DNA of 27,923 nt, taken from a bacterium. Lineage in GTDB: Bacteria > Atribacterota > Phoenicimicrobiia > Phoenicimicrobiales > Phoenicimicrobiaceae. Made by a program: the position numbers and the translations under genes. The DNA lies in assembly GCA_018819665.1 (NCBI GenBank), contig JAHJOY010000186.1, forward strand, positions 1 through 27,923, read 5' to 3'. Below, one piece after another: positions 1 to 7,505 of this stretch. Every line of letters starts with the position of its first letter. Position 1 is the stretch's first letter. The notes beneath the pieces are model-generated. The model searched no databases and had not been told where the DNA came from. It saw only the letters and a list, made by a program, of their open reading frames with translations.

Positions 1-22
1 AATCCTAAACTAGATACGATTC

Positions 23-53
23 ACGAGATACGAGATACTATATACTCGATACT
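23..53. repeat. Dispersed AT-rich intergenic repeat
   Basis: This stretch contains ACGAGATACGAGATAC (23-38) running into TACTATATACTCGATACT (36-53). The first string recurs exactly at 26635-26650, inside the apparent 5' extension of gmk. The second recurs exactly at 25287-25304, as an exact reverse complement at 24816-24833, and without its first base at 17160-17176. It is therefore a genome-wide dispersed repeat family and not chance low complexity. Its function is unknown. Confidence 0.7.
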
Positions 54-101
54 AGTTATTCTCTACGCTATACTATATACTCATTATTACGAAATATTTT
101 C

Positions 102-130
102 TTGACATCCCATATTTAGTGTATTATTAT
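102..130 (+). promoter_or_regulatory. Sigma-A-type promoter of nrdR-nrdD
   Basis: A perfect -35 TTGACA (102-107) is followed by a 17-bp spacer and the -10 TATTAT (125-130). It lies 30 bp upstream of the nrdR start and is the only obvious promoter for the nrdR - nrdD - glutaredoxin - nrdG block. Confidence 0.75.
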
Positions 131-153
131 AAATATAATCCTACATTTAGGGG
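107..153 (+). promoter_or_regulatory. Tandem NrdR-box-like operators
   Basis: Two related 16-mers start exactly 31 bp apart: ATCCCATATTTAGTGT (107-122) and ATCCTACATTTAGGGG (138-153). They agree with each other at 12 of 16 positions. Against the known NrdR consensus (roughly aCaCwAtATaTwGtgt) I count 12 and 10 matches. Paired boxes about three helical turns apart are the known binding mode of NrdR. The first box lies between the -35 and -10 elements and the second covers the Shine-Dalgarno region, so binding should block transcription. The inference is autoregulation by the product of the next gene. Confidence 0.6.
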
Positions 154-159
154 TGCAAG

Positions 160-609
160 ATGAAATGTCCTTATTGTGGTTATTACGATACCGGGGTAAT
201 TGAATCCAGGCACATAGAAAATGGATTAGTAGTTAGAAGAAGAAGAATTTGTAAAAAATGCAATAAAAGATTCACTACTTACGAAAGAATTGGTTTAATT
301 CCTCTGATGGTAATAAAAAAAGATGGTCGGAGGGAGCCTTTTTCTCGGGAAAAGATTACCAACGGTATTATCAAAGCCTGTGAAAAAAGACCAATTAGTA
401 TAGAGACTATAAATAATTTAGTAAACAACATAGAAGAGATCATAAAAAGTGAAGGAGTGGATGAAATTAAGAGTAATCTAATTGGAGAATTGGTTATCTC
501 CAGATTACGAGATTTAGATGAAGTAGCTTACGTAAGATTTGCCTCAGTATACAGGCAGTTTAAAGATCTAAGCAGCTTCGTAAAAGAGATAAGGAAGATT
601 ACCAAATAG
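160..609 (+). CDS. nrdR: Transcriptional repressor NrdR
   Basis: A cytoplasmic ATP/dATP-sensing repressor of ribonucleotide reductase genes. The 149-aa length is normal for the family. The N-terminal zinc ribbon is clear (C3, C6, C31, C34, followed by the FTTYERI motif), and an ATP-cone domain occupies roughly residues 47-137. The ATG start follows a GGGGTG ribosome-binding site. The gene sits directly upstream of nrdD with a 47-bp gap and behind two NrdR-box-like sites, so it probably represses itself and the downstream reductase when dATP is high. Identification is secure from the zinc ribbon and ATP-cone order. Confidence 0.96.
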   Translation: MKCPYCGYYDTGVIESRHIENGLVVRRRRICKKCNKRFTTYERIGLIPLMVIKKDGRREPFSREKITNGIIKACEKRPISIETINNLVNNIEEIIKSEGVDEIKSNLIGELVISRLRDLDEVAYVRFASVYRQFKDLSSFVKEIRKITK

Positions 610-656
610 AAAAAATAATTTAATTTAACAACTATATTTTATAATGAGGTTTCAAA

Positions 657-3083
657 ATGATACAGACCATCAAAAAGAGAGAAGGCCAATTAGTAGAATT
701 TGATAAAAAGAAGATAACCGAAGCTATTTTTGCTGCTATGTTAGCAGCAGGAGAAAAAAATAAAACTATATCAGAAAAAGTAACCGATCAGGTAATTATA
801 AAATTAGAAAAAAGATTTAAGGATAAGGTTCCGCAAGTAGAAGAAGTTCAGGATGTAGTAGAAGAGGTCTTAATTAGAGAAGGCATGGTAAAGGTTGCAA
901 AGGCCTATATTTTATATCGGAATAAAAGGAGTAGAATTAGAGAGAGCTTAAAAGTTAGAAAAAAGGTAGAAAACCATGAAAGCACAACTGATCTTTCTCT
1001 GTTGGTTTCCACTCCAACCTCTGAGAATATTTCCCCCTGGGATAGGCAAAAAATTATTCGAGCTTTAGTTAAAGAAGCGGAGCTGCCTTTAAATGTTTCT
1101 ACAAAGATAGCCAAGGCAGTAGAAAAAAAGATAGTCGATTTATGCTTGAGCGAGATTTCCACCTCCTTGATTAGAGAATTGGTTGACAATGAACTGTTTA
1201 ACAGAGGATATGAACATAAGTGGAGAAAGCAAAAGATCATCGGGATGCCTACCTTTGATTTAAAACAATTATTCTTGTCCAAGAGCAAAGAAAATAGTAA
1301 TATTGGAACCAATAATCCGGAAGCTATAAATTTGACCATTGCTGAAAATACTATCAAACAATATATGCTACAGGAAGTTTTTTCCAAAGAAGTATCTAAT
1401 GCCCATTTAAAAGGCTGGATTCATATTCATGATTTGGGCTACCCAAGAATTTATTGTTCCGGTCATTCTCTCGAATTTTTAAAAAAATATGGTCTTGAAT
1501 TAGAAAATTTAGATACTTCTTCCGCCCCGGCCAGGCATACCAGAACCTTAACCGGACATTTAAACACTTTTCTGGCTTCTATGCAGGCCTATTACGCGGG
1601 CGCTTTAGGTATTGGTTATTTAAATATTATGTATGCCCCCTTTTTGGTAAATCTGCCTTTTAAAGAAATAAAACAAGAAGCTCAATATTTAATATTTAGC
1701 GGTTCACAAAATGCCTTTTCAAGAGGAGGGCAGAGTCTTTTCCTGGATTTCAATGTTCACCTCGATATTCCCCACTATCTTAGAAATATACCGGCAATCG
1801 GACCGGGAGGGAAATATACCGGAAAAACTTATGGAGAATACGAGAAAGAATCCCAACTATTTTTAAGGGCTTTGATGGAGGTTTGGAGAGAAGGGGATTA
1901 CCACGGAAAAGTTTTTGCTTTTCCTAAAATGGATCTGCACATCGATAGCAAATCTTTCGAGGACCCAGAACAGAAAAAATTATTAAAATATGCCTGTGAA
2001 ATAGCTTCTGAGAACGGTTCACCTTATTTTATTTTTGATAGGGAAGATATAAGTTTGGCCGCTTGCTGCCGATTAAAAACAGAGATAACCGATCAAGAAA
2101 TGATACAGTATCCGGAAAAGTTAAGATTTGCCGGAATACAGAATGTTACCATCAACCTGCCTCAATGCGCCTATAGGACCTTTCCTAATAATAAAATTTC
2201 CGGATCTTCTCTTAATTTGAACGATGAAGATAATTTAAAATTATTTTTCGAAAAAACCGATCAGGCTTTATGTTTGGCGGTTCGAGCTCATTTACAGAAG
2301 AAAAAGTTTTTAGAGATGATGATGGAAAATCCCAGCGGACCTTTATGGCAGATAGGCAAGATAGCCCAGGATGGCAGACCTTACGTAAATTTAGATGAAG
2401 GAACTTACTTAATAGGATTAATCGGATTGAACGAAGCAGTCCAGCATATTACCGGTAAACAACTGCATGAAAGCGAGGATGTTTTTAAGTTAGGGTTAAA
2501 AATTGTATCTTTTATGAGTTTAAAATGCAGAGAGTATAGTGAGAAGTTTAATTTAAAATTATCCTTAGAGGAATCTCCCGCTGAAAGCGCGGCGGGAAGG
2601 TTAGCTAAAATCGATTTACAGGAATTTCCAGATAGTAAAAAAGTTATAAAAGGAAATTCCAATGGAGACGAAAGTTATTATACCAATAGTATCCATTTTG
2701 CTGCTTCAGCGCCGGTAGATTTGATCACTCGAATTATTAAACAGAGTAAGTTCCATCCTTTAATCAAGAGCGGGGCGATAATTCATGCCTTTGTAGGAGA
2801 AAGTCGACCTTCACCAGAGAGTATCTATAATTTAGTTAAAAAAGTTTGGGAACATACTCAGTGTTCTCAACTTACTATTTCGCCTGAGTTTACCATATGC
2901 AATACCTGTAGTGAAGTTAGCAGAGGATTACAGGAGGATTGTAATGGATGTGGGAGTGAAGATGTATATGGAGTAACCAGGATAGTGGGATATTATAGCA
3001 AAATAACTAACTGGAATAAAAATAAGATCGGTGAACTAAAAGACCGACATTCCGGAAATTATAAAGTTAAAAGTAAAATTTAG
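657..3083 (+). CDS. nrdD: Anaerobic (class III) ribonucleoside-triphosphate reductase
   Basis: Glycyl-radical enzyme that reduces ribonucleotides to deoxyribonucleotides without oxygen. It is 808 aa. Residues ~3-95 form an ATP-cone, and ~115-205 look like a second, degenerate ATP-cone (SPWDRQKI...TTSLIRELV-type pattern). The catalytic barrel follows, with C267 in a YCSGH motif and a C470-C471 pair. The C-terminus carries the structural zinc site C748, C751, C762, C765 and the glycyl-radical loop RIVGYYS with the predicted radical glycine at G778. The SD GAGGT precedes ATG 657. The next genes are a glutaredoxin-like protein and the activating enzyme. That neighbourhood suits the class III subgroup (NrdD2-like) that uses a thiol redoxin instead of formate. 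The subgroup assignment is inference. Confidence 0.95.
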   Translation: MIQTIKKREGQLVEFDKKKITEAIFAAMLAAGEKNKTISEKVTDQVIIKLEKRFKDKVPQVEEVQDVVEEVLIREGMVKVAKAYILYRNKRSRIRESLKVRKKVENHESTTDLSLLVSTPTSENISPWDRQKIIRALVKEAELPLNVSTKIAKAVEKKIVDLCLSEISTSLIRELVDNELFNRGYEHKWRKQKIIGMPTFDLKQLFLSKSKENSNIGTNNPEAINLTIAENTIKQYMLQEVFSKEVSNAHLKGWIHIHDLGYPRIYCSGHSLEFLKKYGLELENLDTSSAPARHTRTLTGHLNTFLASMQAYYAGALGIGYLNIMYAPFLVNLPFKEIKQEAQYLIFSGSQNAFSRGGQSLFLDFNVHLDIPHYLRNIPAIGPGGKYTGKTYGEYEKESQLFLRALMEVWREGDYHGKVFAFPKMDLHIDSKSFEDPEQKKLLKYACEIASENGSPYFIFDREDISLAACCRLKTEITDQEMIQYPEKLRFAGIQNVTINLPQCAYRTFPNNKISGSSLNLNDEDNLKLFFEKTDQALCLAVRAHLQKKKFLEMMMENPSGPLWQIGKIAQDGRPYVNLDEGTYLIGLIGLNEAVQHITGKQLHESEDVFKLGLKIVSFMSLKCREYSEKFNLKLSLEESPAESAAGRLAKIDLQEFPDSKKVIKGNSNGDESYYTNSIHFAASAPVDLITRIIKQSKFHPLIKSGAIIHAFVGESRPSPESIYNLVKKVWEHTQCSQLTISPEFTICNTCSEVSRGLQEDCNGCGSEDVYGVTRIVGYYSKITNWNKNKIGELKDRHSGNYKVKSKI

Positions 3084-3100
3084 GAAAGAGTGAAAATACC

Positions 3101-3355
3101 ATGAAAATAAAAATATTCTGGCAAAAAAACTGTCCTCATTGTCCGGAAGCCAAAAATCTGGGAAAACAATTGGAAAAAGAGAGGGAGGTTCAATATTTTG
3201 ATGTAGATACGGTTGATGGTCTGGCGGAAGCAAGTTATTATGATATTGCATCCACTCCTTCTATAGTAGTCTTAGACAATAATGATAATGAGATCAAAAT
3301 ATGGAGAGGAAAGACCCCTCGCTTGGAGGAAATTAGAGAGGAAGCAGCAATTTGA
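3101..3355 (+). CDS. Glutaredoxin/NrdH-like thioredoxin-fold protein
   Basis: An 84-aa thioredoxin-fold protein with the redox motif CPHC (C11-C14), a parallel strand, and the cis-proline loop STPSIVV (P53). It has the size and pattern of glutaredoxin-like NrdH proteins. It begins 17 bp after nrdD, behind an AGGAAAGAG ribosome-binding site, and its stop overlaps the nrdG start by 4 bp, so it is translationally coupled inside the nrd operon. The likely role is dithiol electron donor for NrdD catalysis. The alternative is a general glutaredoxin, but the position argues for a dedicated partner. Confidence 0.88.
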   Translation: MKIKIFWQKNCPHCPEAKNLGKQLEKEREVQYFDVDTVDGLAEASYYDIASTPSIVVLDNNDNEIKIWRGKTPRLEEIREEAAI

Positions 3356-4062
3356 ATATTACCATAAAACAAATGATTGAGACCTCTCTGATTGATTGGG
3401 AGGGGAAAATTGTTTCTACTTTGTATCTCCCTTTATGTAATTTTAGATGTCCCTTCTGCTATAATTGTGATTTAATATTACATCCGGATAATTTTAAAAA
3501 TATTCCTCAAAAAGAAATAGACAGTTATCTTTTAGAGAGAAAAGATTTTATCGATGGCATATGTATGAGTGGAGGAGAGCCCACCCTATACCCCGATTTA
3601 CCTGTATATTTTAAAGGAATAAAGGATAAAGGTTTTTTAATAAAGCTGGATACTAATGGTACTAATCCGAAATTATTAGAAAATCTCATAGATTTTGGTT
3701 TGGTGGATTATATTGCCCTGGATATTAAGTCATCATTAGATTTTGGTAATTATTCTAAAGCCGCGGGTATTATAGATAAGATGATGATGGAGAAGGTAAA
3801 AAATAGTATTGAATTAATAATGAACTCAAAAATTGATTATGAATTTCGTACTACTGTCGTGCCTTTATTGCACTCCGATGAGACTATTATGGAAATTGCT
3901 AGGTATATTGCTGGGGCAAAAAAATATGTCTTACAAAATTTCTCTCCTTTAGAGAAGACCCTCGATCCTTCTTTTCAAAAAATAAAACCCTATTCTGATG
4001 AAAAGATTCAGGAATTATCGGAAAAAGCCAAAAAATATGTTCCCAATTGTTGTTGGAGATGA
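3352..4062 (+). CDS. nrdG: Anaerobic RNR-activating radical-SAM protein
   Basis: Radical S-adenosylmethionine enzyme that generates the glycyl radical on NrdD. It is 236 aa, with the [4Fe-4S] motif C29-x3-C33-x2-C36 (CNFRCPFC), the SAM-binding SGGEPT motif and a DTNGT strand, in the usual order. It starts at TTG 3352, overlapping the preceding gene's TGA; the GAGAGGAAG just upstream is a good ribosome-binding site. It is the last gene of the nrd block. At 236 aa it belongs to the longer NrdG form (annotated NrdG2-like) and not the ~155-aa E. coli form. It ends in NCCWR, with a Cys pair of unknown importance. Confidence 0.9.
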   Translation: MNITIKQMIETSLIDWEGKIVSTLYLPLCNFRCPFCYNCDLILHPDNFKNIPQKEIDSYLLERKDFIDGICMSGGEPTLYPDLPVYFKGIKDKGFLIKLDTNGTNPKLLENLIDFGLVDYIALDIKSSLDFGNYSKAAGIIDKMMMEKVKNSIELIMNSKIDYEFRTTVVPLLHSDETIMEIARYIAGAKKYVLQNFSPLEKTLDPSFQKIKPYSDEKIQELSEKAKKYVPNCCWR

Positions 4063-4112
4063 AAATTAGTCTTTAGTGAAAAGAATAGCGTTTTATTTTT
4101 ACCTAAATATGT

Positions 4113-4118
4113 TATACT
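4113..4118 (+). promoter_or_regulatory. Possible -10 element upstream of the glycine riboswitch
   Basis: TATACT lies about 65 bp upstream of the first aptamer in an AT-rich spacer. No convincing -35 is present 16-18 bp upstream, so this is a weak call based on position and the -10 alone. Confidence 0.3.
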
Positions 4119-4181
4119 ATATAAAACTATTTTGAATCGAGATTAGTACAATTAAATAAATTTTTATTCTGGATGAAAGTA

Positions 4182-4356
4182 ATGGGAGAGGTCTTTTCTG
4201 TTACGGAGAAGAAGCCGAAGGGGCAAGATGTATGATACATTTAAACTCTCAGGCAAAAGGACCATTGCCGGACAGAACTCTGGAAGGTTTTTTAATAAAC
4301 ACCGAAGGGGTAATTTCCAATATTCTGGAAAAATCTCTCAGGTAAAAAGACAGGGT
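4182..4356 (+). promoter_or_regulatory. Tandem glycine riboswitch (two aptamers)
   Basis: Two glycine aptamers in series. Aptamer I: P1 ATGG (4182-4185) with CCAT (4262-4265); P2 GAGAG (4186-4190) with CTCTC (4246-4250); core GCCGAAGGGGCAA; hairpin ATGTAT/ATACAT (4228-4240); and CTCTCAGGCAAAAGGAC. Aptamer II: P1 ACTCTG (4277-4282) with CAGGGT (4351-4356); core ACCGAAGGGGTAA; hairpin TTTCCA/TGGAAA (4314-4331); and CTCTCAGGTAAAAAGACAG. These match the established glycine riboswitch consensus. Aptamer II is slightly degenerate: its P2 has a mismatch and the AAAAGGAC string reads AAAAAGAC. A terminator overlaps its P1, giving a predicted ON switch. Confidence 0.93.
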
Positions 4357-4389
4357 AAGAAATTCCGTTGGAGTATCTTACCCTTTTTT
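4353..4389 (+). terminator. Riboswitch-controlled intrinsic terminator
   Basis: GGGTAAGA (4353-4360) pairs perfectly with TCTTACCC (4376-4383) around a 15-nt loop, followed by six T. Its first four bases are also the 3' strand of aptamer II P1 (CAGGGT, 4351-4356). Glycine-bound aptamer II should therefore prevent terminator formation and allow transcription into pgeF and the genes beyond. Confidence 0.85.
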
Positions 4390-4440
4390 ATTTTGATACA
4401 GTATAAGTAGTAAAAAATATTTGCAAAAAGTAGAGATAAT

Positions 4441-5268
4441 TTGAACCAGGATTTTGAATTAAAAGAACTTGGACAAATAAAATATTTCAACTGTAGAGAA
4501 TTGGACAACACCAACTTAGTAGTAAATGCTTTTACTACTCGAACAGGTGGGGTAAGCAGAACCCCCTTTGATAACCTTAATTTATCCTATAATGTAGGTG
4601 ATGAAGAAAGCCGCGTAGCAGAAAACAGAAAAATAATTTTAGATTCTTTAAACATTGATTATCGAACCACGATAACTGCCCAGCAAGTCCATAAAGATAA
4701 AATAAGCTTAGTAAGAAAAGAAGATAAAGGTAAGGGAGCCTTTAAATATTCTAAGGGAATCGCACAAACCGATGCCTTAATTACAGATATCCCCGGTATA
4801 CCGCTTCTAATGTGTTATGCTGATTGTGTACCTATTTTTATTTTAGACCCTGTCAAAAAAGCTATTGCCCTAATTCATAGTGGAAGAAAGGGAACAGAAT
4901 TGGAATTAACCTTAAAAACTTTGTTCAAGATGAAAAAAATCTTTGAGAGCCATCCCCGCTCCTGCTTAGCTGCCATTTTTCCCTCCATTGGTCCCTGCTG
5001 TTATTGCATTAAAGAGGAAAATAAAATTGATGATTATTGGTTAAATGAAATTAAATATAATGGTGAACCAATTTCCCTGCAAAACAAGAGCGGGAGGAGC
5101 CTTGATTTAAGAAAAGCAAACTATGGGCAATTAATTAAAGGAGGAGTGGAGGAAAAGAATATTTTTGTTAATGAGATTTGTACGGCAGATTACCCTGAAC
5201 TTTTCTTTTCCTACCGAAGGGATAAGGGAAATACCGGCCGTATGGCCGCTATCTTTATGTTAAAGTAA
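4441..5268 (+). CDS. pgeF: PgeF/YlmD-family purine nucleoside phosphorylase (laccase-domain, DUF152)
   Basis: A 275-aa protein of the YfiH/YlmD family, formerly called polyphenol oxidase. Members act on adenosine/inosine and in E. coli edit peptidoglycan precursors. Conserved landmarks are QQVH (H84), YADCVP (C129) and IHSGRKGT (H146), the His-Cys-His metal site, plus the GPCCYCI strand. The usual HAGWRGT reads HSGRKGT here. Start is TTG 4441, with a modest GTAGAG ribosome-binding site. It is the first gene after the glycine riboswitch, with 72 bp and no visible terminator before the dehydrogenase genes, so it may share that control. In Bacillus its homologue ylmD abuts ylmE (yggS); here they are 9.8 kb apart. 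Confidence 0.85.
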   Translation: MNQDFELKELGQIKYFNCRELDNTNLVVNAFTTRTGGVSRTPFDNLNLSYNVGDEESRVAENRKIILDSLNIDYRTTITAQQVHKDKISLVRKEDKGKGAFKYSKGIAQTDALITDIPGIPLLMCYADCVPIFILDPVKKAIALIHSGRKGTELELTLKTLFKMKKIFESHPRSCLAAIFPSIGPCCYCIKEENKIDDYWLNEIKYNGEPISLQNKSGRSLDLRKANYGQLIKGGVEEKNIFVNEICTADYPELFFSYRRDKGNTGRMAAIFMLK

Positions 5269-5340
5269 TAATAAAATGATTGCAATCCAAAAAGTAAACA
5301 AAATAGTAATGTAATCATATTAAAATATAGGGAGGAAGGT

Positions 5341-5646
5341 ATGCGGATAAAAGAGCATCCCATTTTGGAATTTAATCAGAAAGAAAAGATAAAATTCACC
5401 TTAGATGGGGAAGAATTAGAGGGCTATAAGGGTGAACCCATTGCTTCTGCCCTGGTGGCTGCCGGAGTAAAGGTGTTAAGCAGAAGCATTAAATATCACC
5501 GCCCCAGAGGATTTTTTTGTGCCATAGGAAAATGTTCAGCTTGTCAAATGAAAGTAAACGGTATTCCCAACATCAGAACCTGTGTAACTAAATTAGAAGA
5601 AGGGATGAAAGTAGAAACTCAAAAAGGGAAAGGTGATTTTAAGTGA
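5341..5646 (+). CDS. [2Fe-2S] small subunit of amino-acid dehydrogenase complex (HcnA/SoxA-N-like)
   Basis: A 101-aa plant-type [2Fe-2S] protein of the Fer2_4 type. The cluster ligands are C60, C65, C68 (CxxxxCxxC) and C81, preceded by the family signature SRSIKYHRPRG. It matches HcnA of hydrogen cyanide synthase, opine oxidase small subunits and the N-terminal part of heterotetrameric sarcosine oxidase alpha. A strong AGGGAGGAAGG ribosome-binding site precedes ATG 5341. It overlaps the next gene by 4 bp. Role: electron relay within a cytoplasmic dehydrogenase complex built from the five genes here. Confidence 0.88.
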   Translation: MRIKEHPILEFNQKEKIKFTLDGEELEGYKGEPIASALVAAGVKVLSRSIKYHRPRGFFCAIGKCSACQMKVNGIPNIRTCVTKLEEGMKVETQKGKGDFK

Positions 5647-6743
5647 AAATGACCGATATAGCAATTATTGGAGGAGGTCCCGCAGGATTATCAGCAGCAA
5701 TTTATGCTGCTTCCTTAGGGGCAAAAGTAATTCTTATTGACGACGGTTTAGAACTCGGTGGACAGTTAATTAAACAGACCCATAAATTTTTTGGTTCCGA
5801 AAAACAGTTTGCCGGGATCAGAGGCATAGAGATTGCCAAAAAGATGATCCAGGATATCAAGGAATATGACAATATTGAAGTCATCGCCAATGCTACAGTC
5901 ACCGGCCATTATGAAGATGAGGTCATTACCATTGTCCAGGGAGTTAATGGTGATATATTAAAAAAAATAAAGGCCAACAGAATTATTGTAGCTACCGGTG
6001 CATCAGAGAATATGCTGCCTTTTGTAAATAACGACTTGCCTGGAGTCTATGGTGCCGGGGCGGTGCAGACCTTAATGAATCTTTACGGCGTAGTCCCGGG
6101 TAATAATATTTTAATGGTCGGGGCAGGCAATATCGGTCTGATTGTAAGCTACCAGCTCCTGCAAGCCGGGATTAAGGTAGAGGCAATAGTGGAAGCCCTT
6201 CCCAAGATAGGCGGATATCTGGTGCATGCCTCTAAGATTAGACGTTTGGGAGTACCTATCTATACTTCTCATTCTCTTAAAGAAGTTTATGGTACAGACT
6301 GTGTAGAAAAAGCCGTAATTTCTAAAATTAATAAAAATTTTGAATTTATTCCGGGGACAGAAAAAGAACTTCAAGTTGACACTATCTGCTTAGCTATAGG
6401 CTTATCTCCACTTTCTGATCTGCTCTGGCAGGCCGGTTGTCAGATGAAGTATATTTCTGAACTTGGAGGCTATGTTGCTTTAAGAGATGATAATATGAAA
6501 TCAAGTTTAAAAAATATTTATATTGCTGGAGATGTAGCCGGCATCGAAGAAGCCAGTAGTGCGATGTTAGAAGGACAAATTGCTGGTTTAAATGCTGCCA
6601 CGAGCTTAGGATATAAATGTGATAATTTTACAAAGTTAAATAAAAGCTTAAAAGCAGAATTAAAAGAATTGCGAGCTAACCCTTTAAGTGAAGAGATAAA
6701 GATAGGTATGGAAAAAGCCCTGATAAAGGAGGGGAAGGATTAA
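5643..6743 (+). CDS. NAD(P)/FAD-binding flavoprotein subunit of the dehydrogenase complex (HcnB-like)
   Basis: A 366-aa pyridine nucleotide-disulfide oxidoreductase-fold protein. The FAD-binding GGGPAG lies at residues 10-15, a second Rossmann motif GAGNIG at 160-165, and the C-terminal FAD-contact motif IYIAGDVAGIEEAS near residue 295. It resembles HcnB, opine oxidase A and the alpha subunit of Thermococcales dye-linked proline dehydrogenase. Those proteins often carry a C-terminal BFD-like [2Fe-2S] domain. This one stops before it, and the domain is encoded separately at 7233. Start is GTG 5643, coupled to the previous stop; ATG 5649 is an alternative. It probably passes electrons between flavin and the iron-sulfur subunits or NAD(P). 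Confidence 0.88.
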   Translation: MKMTDIAIIGGGPAGLSAAIYAASLGAKVILIDDGLELGGQLIKQTHKFFGSEKQFAGIRGIEIAKKMIQDIKEYDNIEVIANATVTGHYEDEVITIVQGVNGDILKKIKANRIIVATGASENMLPFVNNDLPGVYGAGAVQTLMNLYGVVPGNNILMVGAGNIGLIVSYQLLQAGIKVEAIVEALPKIGGYLVHASKIRRLGVPIYTSHSLKEVYGTDCVEKAVISKINKNFEFIPGTEKELQVDTICLAIGLSPLSDLLWQAGCQMKYISELGGYVALRDDNMKSSLKNIYIAGDVAGIEEASSAMLEGQIAGLNAATSLGYKCDNFTKLNKSLKAELKELRANPLSEEIKIGMEKALIKEGKD

Positions 6744-6745
6744 CC

Positions 6746-7240
6746 ATGTTAGAAAGAACTGGCATACCAACCGATGATGATTTAGAAAAAGTAATTCCGA
6801 ATAAAGAAAGATTAGCAAAAGGACCAGTAGTCATAATAGAATGCTTTCAGAAGATACCCTGTGACCCTTGTGCCATATCCTGTAAACTTGGGGCAATAAA
6901 ACCCTTTAAAGATATAAACGATTTACCTCAGGTCGATTTTGATAAGTGTACCGGATGCGGGATTTGTATCAGTTCCTGCCCCGGTCTGGCCATATTCGTA
7001 ATAGACGAGAATTATTCAGATGAAAAATCTTTAATCAAACTACCTCATGAAATGTTACCTCTACCCCAGAAAGGAGAAGAGATTTATGCCTTAGATAGGG
7101 CAGGAGAAACAGTTGGTAAAGCAAAAGTAGTAAAAGTCCTAAAGATTAAAAGTAAGACCAATATAATTTCCATATCAGTTCCAAAAAATATGGCCATGAA
7201 GATTAGAAGTATAAGAGCGGAGGATAAACGCAATGGATGA
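6746..7240 (+). CDS. 2x[4Fe-4S] ferredoxin-type subunit
   Basis: A 164-aa iron-sulfur protein. Cluster 1 ligands are C33, C39, C42, C46 (an unusual first spacing, C-x5-C-x2-C-x3-C). Cluster 2 is the classical C68-x2-C71-x2-C74-x3-C78-P. A hydrophilic/beta C-terminal half (residues ~100-164) follows and I do not recognise it. It starts 2 bp after the HcnB-like gene behind a GGAGGGGAAGG ribosome-binding site and overlaps the next gene by 8 bp. Position and composition suggest an electron-exit subunit delivering electrons to a low-potential acceptor. Similar ferredoxin subunits accompany archaeal dye-linked proline dehydrogenases. Confidence 0.82.
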   Translation: MLERTGIPTDDDLEKVIPNKERLAKGPVVIIECFQKIPCDPCAISCKLGAIKPFKDINDLPQVDFDKCTGCGICISSCPGLAIFVIDENYSDEKSLIKLPHEMLPLPQKGEEIYALDRAGETVGKAKVVKVLKIKSKTNIISISVPKNMAMKIRSIRAEDKRNG

Positions 7241-7505
7241 CAATGTAATAATTTGTCAGTGTGAAGATGTAACCTGGGGAGAAATTAGACAGGCCTTAGA
7301 AAAAGGTTATACTACCCTTGATGAAATTAAAAGGGTTACCCGAGCGGGAATGGGAAGATGTCAGGGCACGACTTGCCGTAGGATTATCTTAAGGGAAATC
7401 GCTAAGTTTTGCCATAAGAGCATAGAAGAGGTAGCTATACCTACCTTTAGGCCCCCCACCAAGCCGGTAAAATTAGGGACTCTGGCAGGTGATGACGATG
7501 ATTAA
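7233..7505 (+). CDS. BFD-like [2Fe-2S] protein
   Basis: A 90-aa bacterioferritin-associated-ferredoxin-like domain. The ligands are C8, C10 (CQC) and C43, C48 (GRCQGTTC), with the helix-turn pattern TLDEIKRVTRAGMGRCQG typical of this fold. In hydrogen cyanide synthase, nopaline/octopine oxidases and NirB-type reductases this domain is usually the C-terminus of the larger flavoprotein. Here it is a separate gene placed between the ferredoxin and the DAO subunit. It has a GGAGGAT ribosome-binding site inside the previous gene, and an acidic tail (GDDDD) overlapping the next start. Confidence 0.85.
   Translation: MDDNVIICQCEDVTWGEIRQALEKGYTTLDEIKRVTRAGMGRCQGTTCRRIILREIAKFCHKSIEEVAIPTFRPPTKPVKLGTLAGDDDD

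Noticed and set aside
905..1387. 160-codon minus-strand open frame within nrdD
   Set aside because: It lies wholly inside the well-supported nrdD coding region and shows no recognisable domain; a shadow frame in AT-rich DNA.
4228..4410. 60-codon open frame on the + strand between nrdG and pgeF
   Set aside because: It lies entirely within the glycine aptamers and terminator; the residues only reflect conserved riboswitch strings.
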